From contig NZ_UGNV01000001.1 in NCBI RefSeq assembly GCF_900452395.1, forward strand, positions 1 to 64,000: a stretch of DNA of 64,000 nucleotides. Reading direction: 5' to 3'. The position numbers were made by a program, and so were the translations under genes. Of this stretch, positions 1 to 11,806 are shown piece by piece. The notes beneath the pieces were generated by a model. The model was given only the letters and a program-made list of their open reading frames with translations, made no database searches and was not told the origin of the DNA. This DNA is from Legionella beliardensis (GTDB taxonomy: Bacteria; Pseudomonadota; Gammaproteobacteria; Legionellales; Legionellaceae). The first letter of the stretch is position 1, and each line of letters starts with the position of its first letter.

Positions 1-1353
1 GTGTCTGCAATTGTTTGGCAGAAATGTGCAAAGCTTTTGGAAGAAGAATATCCTCCCCCACAATTTAATACTTGGTTACGGCCTCTACAAGCTGAAATGC
101 AAGAAAATTGTCTGATTCTTTTAGCGCCAAATAAGTTTGTAGTGGAGTGGGTAAGAAAGAATTTCTACACGCGTATTAAAGAGTTAGTACATCAATTTGG
201 TGGTGAGCTTGTTTCTTCTGTGAGTATTGAGGTGGGAACTAAAGTAGTTCAGCCAGTTGTCTTAGATAAAACCGTTGCTGAGGCAAATGTAGTTAGTGCT
301 AAGGTATCAACTAATAAAACTGCTGACTATAAAAATAGCTATTTAAATAAAAAATTCGTTTTTGATAGTTTTGTTGAAGGTAATTCTAACCAATTAGCAC
401 GTGCCGCCTCTTTACAAGTCGCTGAGCGGCCAGGTGATGCTTATAATCCTTTATTCATATACGGTGGTGTAGGTTTAGGTAAAACACATTTAATGCATGC
501 TATTGGCAACGCAATACTAAAAAATAACCCTGAGGCTAAAGTACTTTATTTACACTCAGAAAGATTTGTTGCGGATATGGTCAAAGCCTTGCAAACTAAT
601 TCTATTAATGAATTTAAGCGTTTTTATCGCTCCCTTAATGCGTTATTAATTGACGATATTCAATTTTTTGCAGGTAAAGATCGGTCGCAAGAAGAGTTTT
701 TTCATACATTTAATGCTCTATTAGAAGGCCAACAGCAAATTATTTTGACCAGTGATCGCTATCCTAAAGAAATCGAAGGTGTAGAAGAGCGCTTAAAATC
801 TCGTTTTGGGTGGGGCTTAACTGTCGCTGTAGAGCCGCCTGAGCTAGAAACACGTGTAGCGATTCTTATTAGTAAAGCAGAACAATCAAATATTGAGTTA
901 CCTTATGAAGTAGCATTTTTTATTGCTAAACGTATTCGCTCTAATGTTCGAGAGTTAGAAGGTGCTTTAAGACGAGTAATTGCTAATGCCCATTTTACTG
1001 GCAAACCAATTACTATTGAATTTGTTCATGAGGCCTTACGAGATTTACTTGCTTTGCAAGACAAATTAGTCACTATAGAAAATATTCAAAAAACGGTGGC
1101 TGAATATTATAAAGTGAAAGTCGCTGATTTGCTGTCTAAGCGACGTAGTCGATCGATTGCCCGCCCTAGACAAATGGCAATGGCTTTAGCAAAAGATTTA
1201 ACTAATCATAGCCTTCCTGAAATTGGCGATCATTTTGGTGGACGTGATCATACAACGGTTATTCATGCTTGCCGTAAGATTAAGGAATTAATACAGATTG
1301 AAAATGATTTCGCAGAAGATTTTAAGAATCTTATGCGTATTTTATCGTCTTAA
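1..1353 (+). CDS. dnaA: Chromosomal replication initiator DnaA
   Basis: DnaA binds DnaA boxes at oriC and opens the duplex to load the replicative helicase. The 450-aa product has the full family layout. An N-terminal helicase-interaction domain is followed by an AAA+ domain with Walker [11 protein letters not shown] near residue 155 and Walker B LLIDDIQF near 216. A C-terminal DNA-binding domain carries the DnaA signature [14 protein letters not shown] near 413-427. The start is GTG at base 1, the first base of the window, so its promoter and ribosome binding site lie outside. dnaN follows after 12 bases, then recF overlaps dnaN, so the three probably form one operon. Length is normal and nothing is missing. 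Confidence 0.98.
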   Translation: MSAIVWQKCAKLLEEEYPPPQFNTWLRPLQAEMQENCLILLAPNKFVVEWVRKNFYTRIKELVHQFGGELVSSVSIEVGTKVVQPVVLDKTVAEANVVSAKVSTNKTADYKNSYLNKKFVFDSFVEGNSNQLARAASLQVAERPGDAYNPLFIYGGVGLGKTHLMHAIGNAILKNNPEAKVLYLHSERFVADMVKALQTNSINEFKRFYRSLNALLIDDIQFFAGKDRSQEEFFHTFNALLEGQQQIILTSDRYPKEIEGVEERLKSRFGWGLTVAVEPPELETRVAILISKAEQSNIELPYEVAFFIAKRIRSNVRELEGALRRVIANAHFTGKPITIEFVHEALRDLLALQDKLVTIENIQKTVAEYYKVKVADLLSKRRSRSIARPRQMAMALAKDLTNHSLPEIGDHFGGRDHTTVIHACRKIKELIQIENDFAEDFKNLMRILSS

Positions 1354-1365
1354 TTGAGAATTACT

Positions 1366-2472
1366 ATGTTTGAAATTGCTATTCCTAAAAACGAATTGCT
1401 CCCACGTTTATTAATGGTTGCTGGCGCTGTCGATAAACGTCAATCGCTGGCTATTTTAGCCAATATTTTAATTACAATTAAGCAAAAGCGATTAGTATTA
1501 ACCGCGACTGACTTAGAAATGGAAATATCAGCTTTTTTAAATTGCCATGATTGCCTTACTGAGGGTGAGATTACCGTCCCTGCTAAGAAATTTATTGATA
1601 TTATTCGTTCCCTTGATGAGGAAGCAGTTCCTACTATTAAATTAGACGATAATGCAGTGCTTTTAAAGGCGGGCCGTAGTAAATTTAAACTTGCAACGCT
1701 GCCAGCAGAGCAATTTCCTAATAGCGACCAAGAGCAACCTGATATTGAGCTTTCTCTACCACGAGTAGAGCTTCTTTATTTATTACAATCTACTCATTTT
1801 GCTATGTCGCAACAAGATGTGCGCGTCTTTTTAAATGGTTTACTATTTGAGCTTGAAGGTAATACGATTACTACTGTTGCTACTGATGGTCATCGTATGG
1901 CTATTTGTAGGCGTTTATCTAATCAAGATTTACCAAGTCAACGTCTACTTATACCGCGCAAAGGTATTCAAGAAATGCTACGCTTACTTAACTCGGTGAC
2001 TGATGAAACAATTAGTGTTATTGCGGGAAAAAACTACTTTTGTTTAATCACTCAAGATTATAAGTTCAATTCAAAATTGATTGAAGCGCGTTTTCCTCCG
2101 TATGCTCGAGCAATTCCTGCTAACAATGATAAATTTGTTTTAATTGAAAAAGATATTTTAAAACGTTCGTTGCAACGAATTATGATTTTAGCACATGAAA
2201 AATCTCGGGCTGTTTTACTTCATATTCAAGCTTCAGGAGTAACGTTAGTCGCTAATAATCAAGAAAAAGAAGAAGCAACGGAGTCATTAGAAGCTAATGT
2301 AGATGGCAATGAACTTAAAATAGGAATTAATGCCAGTTATCTTTTGGATGTTTTAAATATTTTACCAGGCAATCTTGTTCGCTTATCAATGTCAACTACC
2401 GATCGCAGTATATTAGTTGAATCGTTAGAGGATGAACAATATCAATATATTATTATGCCTATGAAATTATGA
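1366..2472 (+). CDS. dnaN: DNA polymerase III beta sliding clamp
   Basis: The clamp encircles DNA and tethers polymerase III and other factors. The 368-aa product has three repeated clamp folds and the typical C-terminal end YIIMPMKL. I start it at ATG 1366 (MFEIAIPKNELL) because family members begin MxFxI; the in-frame TTG at 1354 lies immediately after the dnaA stop and would add only MRIT. The stop codon TGA at 2470 overlaps the recF start in an ATGA arrangement, which implies translational coupling of the clamp gene to recF. Confidence 0.97.
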   Translation: MFEIAIPKNELLPRLLMVAGAVDKRQSLAILANILITIKQKRLVLTATDLEMEISAFLNCHDCLTEGEITVPAKKFIDIIRSLDEEAVPTIKLDDNAVLLKAGRSKFKLATLPAEQFPNSDQEQPDIELSLPRVELLYLLQSTHFAMSQQDVRVFLNGLLFELEGNTITTVATDGHRMAICRRLSNQDLPSQRLLIPRKGIQEMLRLLNSVTDETISVIAGKNYFCLITQDYKFNSKLIEARFPPYARAIPANNDKFVLIEKDILKRSLQRIMILAHEKSRAVLLHIQASGVTLVANNQEKEEATESLEANVDGNELKIGINASYLLDVLNILPGNLVRLSMSTTDRSILVESLEDEQYQYIIMPMKL

Positions 2473-3533
2473 AGCTTAATGAGATACAAATAACTAATCT
2501 TCGTAATATTAGATCTGCGAAAACTACTCTTCATCCACATATCAATTTTATAACAGGCAATAATGGCAGCGGTAAAACCTCATTTCTTGAGGCAATTTAC
2601 CTTCTTGCTAGCGGCCATTCTTTTAGAACGCGAGAGATTTCAGCATTAATTTCTCATAATCAGGAAAAATTAGTTGTTTTTGCCAATACGGTAAATGAAC
2701 AATATGTCAGTATTCAAAAATCTATTAAATTACCCACTATTGCTCGTCTTAATGGCCAACCATGTTTAACGAGCAGTGAGTTAGCTTTTTTTTTGCCTTG
2801 CCAAGTAATTTATCAAGATATTTTTCAATTTATTGACGCAGGCCCGGTTGTAAGACGCGGTTTACTTGATTGGGGATTGTTTCACGTGGAACATTCCTAT
2901 CATTCAATATGGAAAGATTATCGCCGTGCATTGAAACAGCGCAATGCCTTATTAAAGCAGCGGGTTCCAAACACACAATTGTTACCGTGGAACAAAATGC
3001 TTTCCTCTTTGGCGACAATGCTTGATGAATTACGTAGAGGGTACTTTTTGAAATTAGAACAGGCTTTTACAGAAATCTTGCCTAAGCTGATAGACGTCGA
3101 ATGCTCACTGCACTATTACAAGGGTTGGGATAAACGTAATGAAGATAAAGACTTAGAAACCTTACTAAATGCCAATTATGAAATGGATTTAGCACGTACA
3201 CATACACACTATGGGGCTCATCAAGCTGATCTAAGCGTTACTAGTAGTGATTTTAAAGTAAAGAATTTTCTCTCTCGTGGCCAACAGAAAATGATTTTGT
3301 TTGCTTTGAAGTTTGCGCAATCAACGTTACTTAAAGAGCCATGTATTTATCTAATTGATGATTTTACTTCCGAATTAGATAGTATCCATGTGCAGCGTCT
3401 ATTAACTTATATTGCTGAAAGCAGCCATCAATTTATTATAACTCTACGTAAAGAGTTGCCGGTAAGTGATCAATTTATTTCTGCACATCATGTATATAGT
3501 ATGCATCTAGGCCATATTACAGAGAAATTTTAG
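2469..3533 (+). CDS. recF: DNA replication and repair protein RecF
   Basis: RecF is an SMC-like ATPase that, with RecO and RecR, helps load RecA at gaps. The 354-aa product shows Walker A GNNGSGKTS near residue 30, the ABC-type signature LSRGQQKM near 268 and Walker B YLIDDFTSELD near 295. Its ATG overlaps the dnaN stop by four bases. The stretch encoding GLFHVEH contains a near-perfect ParB-binding parS sequence (2878-2893, listed separately), so this coding region doubles as a chromosome-partition site. Confidence 0.97.
   Translation: MKLNEIQITNLRNIRSAKTTLHPHINFITGNNGSGKTSFLEAIYLLASGHSFRTREISALISHNQEKLVVFANTVNEQYVSIQKSIKLPTIARLNGQPCLTSSELAFFLPCQVIYQDIFQFIDAGPVVRRGLLDWGLFHVEHSYHSIWKDYRRALKQRNALLKQRVPNTQLLPWNKMLSSLATMLDELRRGYFLKLEQAFTEILPKLIDVECSLHYYKGWDKRNEDKDLETLLNANYEMDLARTHTHYGAHQADLSVTSSDFKVKNFLSRGQQKMILFALKFAQSTLLKEPCIYLIDDFTSELDSIHVQRLLTYIAESSHQFIITLRKELPVSDQFISAHHVYSMHLGHITEKF
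2878..2893. other. parS-like ParB binding site inside recF
   Basis: TGTTTCACGTGGAACA differs from the palindromic consensus TGTTTCACGTGAAACA at one base and mixes the two common half-sites (TGTTTCAC and TGTTCCAC). It lies close to the replication origin, where bacterial parS sites cluster. Binding by ParB is inferred; parA and parB are not in the window. Confidence 0.85.
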
Positions 3534-3661
3534 GTAGTCATTAATCAACGTAATTAAGCGAATATTGTTCTGTAAAATGCATAGTATTCTAAAGAAATTC
3601 AGTAAAGAATTAAGTTAAGGTAATTGATAGCTATGGTCTATACTGAATTAATTTTAAATAA

Positions 3662-3677
3662 TGTTTCACGTGAAACA
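3662..3677. other. parS ParB binding site, perfect consensus
   Basis: TGTTTCACGTGAAACA is a perfect 16-bp palindrome identical to the widely conserved chromosomal parS sequence. It sits in the recF-gyrB intergenic region about 785 bp from the second copy inside recF. The remainder of the intergenic stretch 3534-3863 is AT-rich and holds a possible gyrB -10 box TATAAT at 3816-3821; I see no DnaA-box cluster or small gene in it. Confidence 0.93.
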
Positions 3678-3812
3678 TAGCCGCATGCTTAAATCAAATG
3701 GTTTATAGAATTAAAACAATCAATACAAATTTATGCCTTTCCTAGCCATTGATGGGCATTCGCAGGAATTGTTGTGAATTATTAGCAAGTGATATAAACC
3801 CTATACGATTAA

Positions 3813-6281
<2,469 letters not shown>

Positions 6282-6290
6282 TTCACTACC

Positions 6291-6382
6291 AAAAAAAAAG
6301 CCGCATCCTTGCGGCAAAGCACATCCTGTGCTGGTCCCTTGTCTGTTGACTTCCTGTCAGACTATTCCATGTCATCCTTTAT
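6291..6382 (-). ncRNA. CsrA-titrating small RNA (RsmY/RsmZ/CsrB-like)
   Basis: Read on the minus strand, about 90 nt contain six GGA motifs: AAAGGATG, CATGGAAT, CAGGAAG, AAGGGAC, CAGGATG and AAGGATG. Most sit in loops of short hairpins. AGCAC-AGGAT-GTGCT is at 6318-6332, TGAC-AGGAA-GTCA at 6347-6359 and GAC-ATGGAATA-GTC near 6361-6374. The last hairpin GCCGCA-AGGA-TGCGGC (6300-6315) is followed by nine T, so it also acts as the intrinsic terminator. GGA in hairpin loops is the recognition element of CsrA/RsmA, and this arrangement is the hallmark of sponge RNAs. A -10 box TATACT lies at 6388-6393 and a LetA-like box further upstream. The 5' end is inferred from the -10. Confidence 0.88.
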
Positions 6383-6387
6383 TGACA

Positions 6388-6453
6388 AGTATATGTATTC
6401 TTTAAAATTTAACCTAAAGTTAATTGCGGTTTAAATTGTAAGAAATATCTCAA
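6388..6453 (-). promoter_or_regulatory. Promoter and LetA/GacA-type box of the CsrA-sponge RNA
   Basis: The minus strand has TATACT at 6388-6393 as a -10 element but no good -35, as expected for an activated promoter. At 6440-6453 the dyad TGAGATATTTCTTA matches the LetA consensus TNAGAAATTTCTNA with one mismatch. LetA is the Legionella GacA orthologue that drives rsmY and rsmZ. The box centre lies about 65 bases upstream of the inferred start, a plausible activator position. Confidence 0.75.
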
Positions 6454-6652
6454 AAAGAAGAGGGCTAAGGCGGGGTTAACAAATTAGTACGATTTAGGTA
6501 CACAAAATAACCTGCTTAGAAGCCTTTACGAAGGCAATCTAGCCTGCAATGATAAATTACTGCAATTTCTTGGAATAACGCGCATGCCCATGCAACTTTT
6601 GCGCTGGTTTTTTTACAATTCCAGATAGTTAGTTGAAAAAAGAAGAGCTTAT

Positions 6653-6677
6653 GCTAAAAATAATTATTATTTTTAGC
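6653..6677 (-). terminator. AT-rich palindrome after the TPR gene
   Basis: GCTAAAAATAAT and ATTATTTTTAGC form perfect 12-bp arms around one base, 15 bases past the stop of the TTC38-like gene. A T-rich stretch follows on the minus strand, so it is a plausible but AT-rich terminator. The rest of 6454-6692 shows nothing recognisable. Confidence 0.5.
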
Positions 6678-6692
6678 GCAAATTTACCTACG

Positions 6693-8000
6693 CTACTCGT
6701 CAAACCAATACCTGGCTAAGGGAGTATGACGGTAATGGTTAAGATAGCTCTGGAAAAATTTATTTGCTTTTTCTTTTTGGTTAGTTTTTAACAGGCTACA
6801 AAGAAAAGTTTGAGTGTAAATTTCATTTTGAGCATCACTACCACCTAATTGAAAGCAATTCTCTATAACAGGCTCCATTAAATCACAAGCACGCTGATAC
6901 TGACCTTGCGCAAAAGCGTTAATACCTTGACATAAGGGAAGAGCAAGAGTCTGCCATAAATATTGTTTATAGGGTGAAGTTAGGCTTGCAGCATAATGCG
7001 CCATTGCCTGCAATGATTCTTCAGCTAAATCGGTGTGGCCAGCTCGAGTAAGGCAATAGATGAAATGTGCATTATTAAAAGCAATATAATGCTCCATAGG
7101 ATGTAAACCTAAGTAAGGTATAATTTTAGTAAAGTAATGATCTTGTGGAAGCCCTGCTAAATCCATACGCCAGAGTAATGAAATAGCATCTAATTGCTCT
7201 AATACCGTATCAGGCATCGTGCCAAAAATTTTAGGAAAAAGATTTAAAACGGCTTTTTCATTCCGGTTGGCGACATAAAAGAGGGCAAGGTGCCAAGTAT
7301 TATGACCTCTTAACAGAGGCAGAACATCATTCCAGGATGATACTAAACGTTGTAGGCAATCTATACCCCCTTGGATATCATTTTCTAAAAGATAAGCATG
7401 AGCTAGTGTGTGATGTGCCCAGGGGACTGCTTCTTTTGTTATTTTGAGTGCTTGGTTAGCAATTGTTTTAGCTTCGCTATAATGACCGCATAACTCATGG
7501 GCAAAAGAATAGCTTGCTAAAAAAGCGGGATCATGTTGATTCTGCCTCACACATTTTTCACAAAGCGCTAAAAAGTATTTATTTTGATAAGATTGTCCCG
7601 TGCAGTAGAAAAGCCATTCAGCAAATTTTAAAGCTAAAATATCTTGCGGGAAAAGTTCAAGAATACTGGTAAACAACGTAATCGCACACTCATAGTCTAA
7701 ATGAGCCCATGCATAAACAGCATAAAATGTTAGCTTTTCTCGTAAATTTGAGGTGCGTAGCGCCTTTTCTGCATGTTGTAACAGCTCTATAGCCAGGGTT
7801 GTAGCAGCATCTTCTTGAGCATACAAATAAAAAGCAGCTGCATACGTTTGTAAAAGTAAATTATCAGGCTCATTATTCGCTGCTTGCAGAATGCTAATAG
7901 CATTATTGCCTGAATTTAACATTTCATCATAAAAGTGATTAATACTATCAATCACCTGCTGTGAATCAGTGGTAACTACTAAATCTCTTTGTGTTTTCAT
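6693..8000 (-). CDS. TTC38-like tetratricopeptide-repeat protein
   Basis: This 435-aa soluble protein consists of helical TPR-like repeats throughout, with no signal peptide. Motifs such as AWAHLDYECAITLF, PWAHHTLAHAYLLENDIQGGID and GHNTWHLALFYVANRNEKAVL resemble the tetratricopeptide repeat protein 38 family of bacteria and eukaryotes. The molecular role of that family is poorly known and no enzyme activity is visible here. It is transcribed alone, divergently from parC, with a 302-bp gap between the two starts. The family call is from recognised pattern, not from a search. Confidence 0.75.
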   Translation of the reverse strand: MKTQRDLVVTTDSQQVIDSINHFYDEMLNSGNNAISILQAANNEPDNLLLQTYAAAFYLYAQEDAATTLAIELLQHAEKALRTSNLREKLTFYAVYAWAHLDYECAITLFTSILELFPQDILALKFAEWLFYCTGQSYQNKYFLALCEKCVRQNQHDPAFLASYSFAHELCGHYSEAKTIANQALKITKEAVPWAHHTLAHAYLLENDIQGGIDCLQRLVSSWNDVLPLLRGHNTWHLALFYVANRNEKAVLNLFPKIFGTMPDTVLEQLDAISLLWRMDLAGLPQDHYFTKIIPYLGLHPMEHYIAFNNAHFIYCLTRAGHTDLAEESLQAMAHYAASLTSPYKQYLWQTLALPLCQGINAFAQGQYQRACDLMEPVIENCFQLGGSDAQNEIYTQTFLCSLLKTNQKEKANKFFQSYLNHYRHTPLARYWFDE

Positions 8001-8302
8001 AGGGCTTACTTAAATTTAGGCACATAAAGAAATCATAGCAGATGTAAATTAATTACTAAGAAAGGAGGTAATTGTTTTAGGTGAAAACGTGGTAATTTTA
8101 GCGTTATTTTGCGATAATACATATTGTATTAGTACTTAATTTTAGCGTTTAATTCAAACTTCAATTCTTTATACTAGCCGGTGTCCAAAGTAATAAACAA
8201 TTTAAATGATAAGGAGACGCTTGTGCTTAATTGTAAGGGATTAATAAAAGTAATTATGAGTGCTAACTGACCTTTAAATTTTAGATAGTGTGTCTTTATA
8301 TG

Positions 8303-10546
8303 ATGATATCCAATATTGAGCAAAAATCTCTTACCGACTTTACCGAAAAAGCATATCTTGATTATTCAATGTATGTGATTTTAGATAGAGCCTTACCTCA
8401 TATTGCTGACGGTTTAAAACCGGTACAACGACGTATTGTCTACGCGATGTCAGAGCTTGGCCTTAAGGCAACTGCAAAGTATAAAAAATCAGCTCGCACC
8501 GTGGGAGATGTATTGGGTAAATTTCATCCGCACGGTGATTCAGCCTGTTATGAAGCCATGGTATTAATGGCCCAACCCTTTTCTTATCGCTACCCTTTTG
8601 TTGATGGTCAAGGAAACTGGGGGTCGCCTGATGATCCTAAATCCTTTGCAGCAATGCGCTATACTGAGGCAAAATTGTCAAACTATGCTGAGTTACTTTT
8701 GTCAGAACTACAGCAAGGAACAGTTGATTGGGTCGATAATTTTGATGGGACTTTGCATGAGCCTTCTTTATTACCAGCGCGATTGCCAAATGTCTTATTA
8801 AATGGCGCAACAGGTATCGCTGTAGGGATGTCAGCTGACATTTTGCCACATAATTTAACTGAGGTGGCAAATGCTTGTGTTCATCTATTAGAGCACCCAA
8901 ATGCAAGCTTAGACACGATTTGCAAGCACATTAAAGCCCCTGATTTTCCGACACAAGCTGAAATTATTACACCTAAAGCACAAATTCGTACGATGTACCA
9001 AACGGGCATAGGTTCAATTAAGATGCGTGCAGTTTATAAAATTGAACATCATCAAGTTGTTATTACAGCACTACCTTATCAGGTTTCAGGCGCGAAAGTA
9101 ATAGAGCAAATTGCTGCTCAAATGCAGCAAAAGAAATTGCCTATGGTTGAAGATTTACGAGATGAATCTGATCATGAGCATCCTACTCGTTTAGTTATCC
9201 TACCTAAATCAAATCGAATAGATGTTGAAAGCTTAATGTCACACCTTTTTGCAACCACCGATTTAGAGCGTAGCTATCGGGTTAATTTTAATATGATTGG
9301 TTTAGATGGTAAACCTAAGGTAAAAGGTTTATTGACCATTTTAACGGAGTGGCTAAGTTTTAGATTAACTACCGTTGAGAAAAGATTACGTTATCGCTTA
9401 AATAAACTATTAGAGCGCATCCATGTCCTTGAAGGTTTACTTATTGCTTTTCTTAATATAGATGAGGTCATTGAAATAATTCGTGAAGAGGAAAATCCCA
9501 AACAAGGATTAATAAAAAAATTCAATTTAAGCGAGAAGCAAGCCGAAGCTATTCTTGAAATAAAATTACGTCACTTAGCTAAGCTTGAGGAAATAAAATT
9601 GCGGGCTGAATTAGATGAGTTATCGACAGAACGTAATACTATCGAAGCTATTTTAGAAGATGAATCAGCGTTAAGACAGTTAGTTAAAAATGAAATTATT
9701 GCTGATCGTAATAAATACGGCGATAAGCGAAAATCGGCTTTAATTGAACGCAGTGAATCACAAGCCCTTAAAGAAACAGATATCTTACCTAATGAACCTA
9801 TTACTGTGGTTTTATCTCAGAAAGGATGGATTCGCGCAGCCAAAGGTCATGATGTTAAAGGGGATGATTTAAGTTATAAGGCCAATGATGCCTTTAAAGC
9901 GCAAGCAAATGCGCGTAGTAATCAACAAATTGTCTTTTTTGATAGTGAAGGAAAAGTCTATACGCTACCAGCGCATGTATTGCCTTCTGCTAGGGGCCAA
10001 GGTGAGCCATTAACTGGCAAGTTAAATCCTGCTGATGGCGCTACATTTGAGGCCGTTATTGCAGGCGAGCCTGACGATTATTTTTTAATTGCAAGTGATG
10101 CGGGCTATGGCTTCATTACGCAATTAAGTGATTTATATGTTAAAAACCGTAATGGGAAAGCTTGTATTAAATTGACTGAGCATAGTTTGGTTTTAACGCC
10201 ACGTTTAGCAAATCAACGTGAAACATTAAGCATTGCTTGTGTGACCAATACCGGCCGGCTGTTAGTATTTTCAGCAGAAGAATTACCTCTATTGAGTAAA
10301 GGCAAAGGGGTAAAATTAATTAATATTCCAAGTGCAAAAGCTGACGTGCGGGAAGAGTACTTAATCGATGTACAAATTTTAAATAAAAATGATTTCTTAA
10401 CAGTTCATGCCGGAAAACGCCACTACACACTTAAGCCTACTGATCTAGAACACTATCGTGGTGAGCGGGCAAGACGTGGTCATTGCCTACCTCGAGGTTT
10501 ACAGAATGTAACTGCCTTGCGGGTTATTACTTCTGATGCGCAATAA
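8303..10546 (+). CDS. parC: DNA topoisomerase IV subunit A
   Basis: ParC is the breakage-reunion subunit of topoisomerase IV, which decatenates sister chromosomes. The sequence follows ParC rather than GyrA ([40 protein letters not shown]). The 747-aa length fits and it lacks a GyrA-box C-terminal domain. Starting at ATG 8303 puts the quinolone-determining residues at Ser80 and Glu84 and the catalytic tyrosine (MRYTEA) at Tyr120, the same numbers as in E. coli ParC. ATG 8300 and GTG 8288 are alternatives, and none has a clear ribosome binding site. Both quinolone residues are the susceptible type. Confidence 0.96.
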   Translation: MISNIEQKSLTDFTEKAYLDYSMYVILDRALPHIADGLKPVQRRIVYAMSELGLKATAKYKKSARTVGDVLGKFHPHGDSACYEAMVLMAQPFSYRYPFVDGQGNWGSPDDPKSFAAMRYTEAKLSNYAELLLSELQQGTVDWVDNFDGTLHEPSLLPARLPNVLLNGATGIAVGMSADILPHNLTEVANACVHLLEHPNASLDTICKHIKAPDFPTQAEIITPKAQIRTMYQTGIGSIKMRAVYKIEHHQVVITALPYQVSGAKVIEQIAAQMQQKKLPMVEDLRDESDHEHPTRLVILPKSNRIDVESLMSHLFATTDLERSYRVNFNMIGLDGKPKVKGLLTILTEWLSFRLTTVEKRLRYRLNKLLERIHVLEGLLIAFLNIDEVIEIIREEENPKQGLIKKFNLSEKQAEAILEIKLRHLAKLEEIKLRAELDELSTERNTIEAILEDESALRQLVKNEIIADRNKYGDKRKSALIERSESQALKETDILPNEPITVVLSQKGWIRAAKGHDVKGDDLSYKANDAFKAQANARSNQQIVFFDSEGKVYTLPAHVLPSARGQGEPLTGKLNPADGATFEAVIAGEPDDYFLIASDAGYGFITQLSDLYVKNRNGKACIKLTEHSLVLTPRLANQRETLSIACVTNTGRLLVFSAEELPLLSKGKGVKLINIPSAKADVREEYLIDVQILNKNDFLTVHAGKRHYTLKPTDLEHYRGERARRGHCLPRGLQNVTALRVITSDAQ

Positions 10547-10677
10547 AATTGCAGGAAGTTGTCAATTACATGCTAAGGGATAGAGGTACAAATAATTAAG
10601 CCATTAGTTATAAAAGGATTGACTGTTAATGAGTAGACTTTACAATTCCTGCAACTGAAACCTTGTAGGGATTGTAA

Positions 10678-11796
10678 GTGGGACAACAAAAATTCTTAGC
10701 CAGGCTTAATAAGCGCCTGATCCTAACAGATAAAGCGCGTTATAAGCGTGAACCGTATCAATCCTATATGACAGGGCCTGAATGGGGGAATGTAGAATTA
10801 GCAGAAGATTTTGCTAAATTTCTCCGTGAAAGTAATTCGATGTTTCAATTCCCTTATTTTAGACGCATAGTCGATTTATGGGGGATTTTTAAGAACTCCT
10901 ATCAGGCTGCACGTAAATACAATAGCTTTTGGCAAATTGCTACCTCTGAATACATGTTAATGGATGTCTTTGTTTGTTTTTTTACCACCATTGAATTGTT
11001 GCCTAAAGGAATTTTATCTTTATTAGTTAGGCCGTTTCTAAAAAAGGAAAACCCTACTGAGTTTCAAACACACCTGGCTGCTTTCTTCACGCGCTATGCC
11101 AATGACTTACAAACTATTCCATTTTATGATCAAAATTATGCAAAAGCGCGTCACGATTTAGCAAAACACTACCAGCATTCTCCTGATAAATCATGGATTG
11201 ATTGGATAAGTTTTAAATTTGTCTCCATGGAGTTATGGGCAAGGCATTGGATCTCTAAGCCTTTGCATCATTGGTTTCATCAAGAAACAAATCTGGTAGA
11301 AGCAACGACAGATATAGTGGTTAAATTCAATACGCCTCATATTAGCTCTGCTGCTGCGACACATGCTTTTACAACTAAGCTTGCAAGGCTAGATCCAAGT
11401 ATTAAAGCAGACATTGTAAACGATCAAATTTATACAAAAAAATATAAGTCAGATTACACATCTGTTTACGCGCGTTTAAGAGTATCACGCTACAGTGCTT
11501 TTAAGCCTGCCCTACATGCTTTAAATGAACAAGGAATTTATTTAAGAAAAATTGCTGGTCAAGATCAGGTGCAAGTGAAGTGCGAAATAAATACGGTTAA
11601 TGAAAGGACAGTTAAATTAATACAAAATAAATTAGAACAAATTGAGGGCGTCTCATCTGTAGGTGATTATGGGGATAGACTTCGTCGCAACCGTCGTATT
11701 TGTTTGTTTGATGTACCTGTTAAAAATCTCGCTGATAAATTAACTGAATTTGAAAATATAGAAGATGTACAAGTGAAGTTTATTCATAATTTTTAA
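10678..11796 (+). CDS. Unknown protein paired with FAD oxidase-methyltransferase
   Basis: I do not recognise this 372-aa protein. It starts at GTG 10678. Near residues 95-120 a hydrophobic stretch (LMDVFVCFFTTIELLPKGIL) could be membrane-embedded or an amphipathic anchor. The C-terminal half is hydrophilic and mixed alpha/beta, ending in a region (residues 270-370) that could be two small ferredoxin-like modules. The next gene begins 10 bases downstream on the same strand, so the two are almost certainly co-transcribed and likely work together. No catalytic motif is apparent. Confidence 0.7.
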   Translation: MGQQKFLARLNKRLILTDKARYKREPYQSYMTGPEWGNVELAEDFAKFLRESNSMFQFPYFRRIVDLWGIFKNSYQAARKYNSFWQIATSEYMLMDVFVCFFTTIELLPKGILSLLVRPFLKKENPTEFQTHLAAFFTRYANDLQTIPFYDQNYAKARHDLAKHYQHSPDKSWIDWISFKFVSMELWARHWISKPLHHWFHQETNLVEATTDIVVKFNTPHISSAAATHAFTTKLARLDPSIKADIVNDQIYTKKYKSDYTSVYARLRVSRYSAFKPALHALNEQGIYLRKIAGQDQVQVKCEINTVNERTVKLIQNKLEQIEGVSSVGDYGDRLRRNRRICLFDVPVKNLADKLTEFENIEDVQVKFIHNF

Positions 11797-11806
11797 AGAG
11801 ATTAAT

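Noticed and set aside
10549-10654. TTGCAGGAA/TTCCTGCAA inverted repeat after parC
   Set aside because: Nine-base arms 86 bases apart without further structure are weak evidence for an element or RNA.
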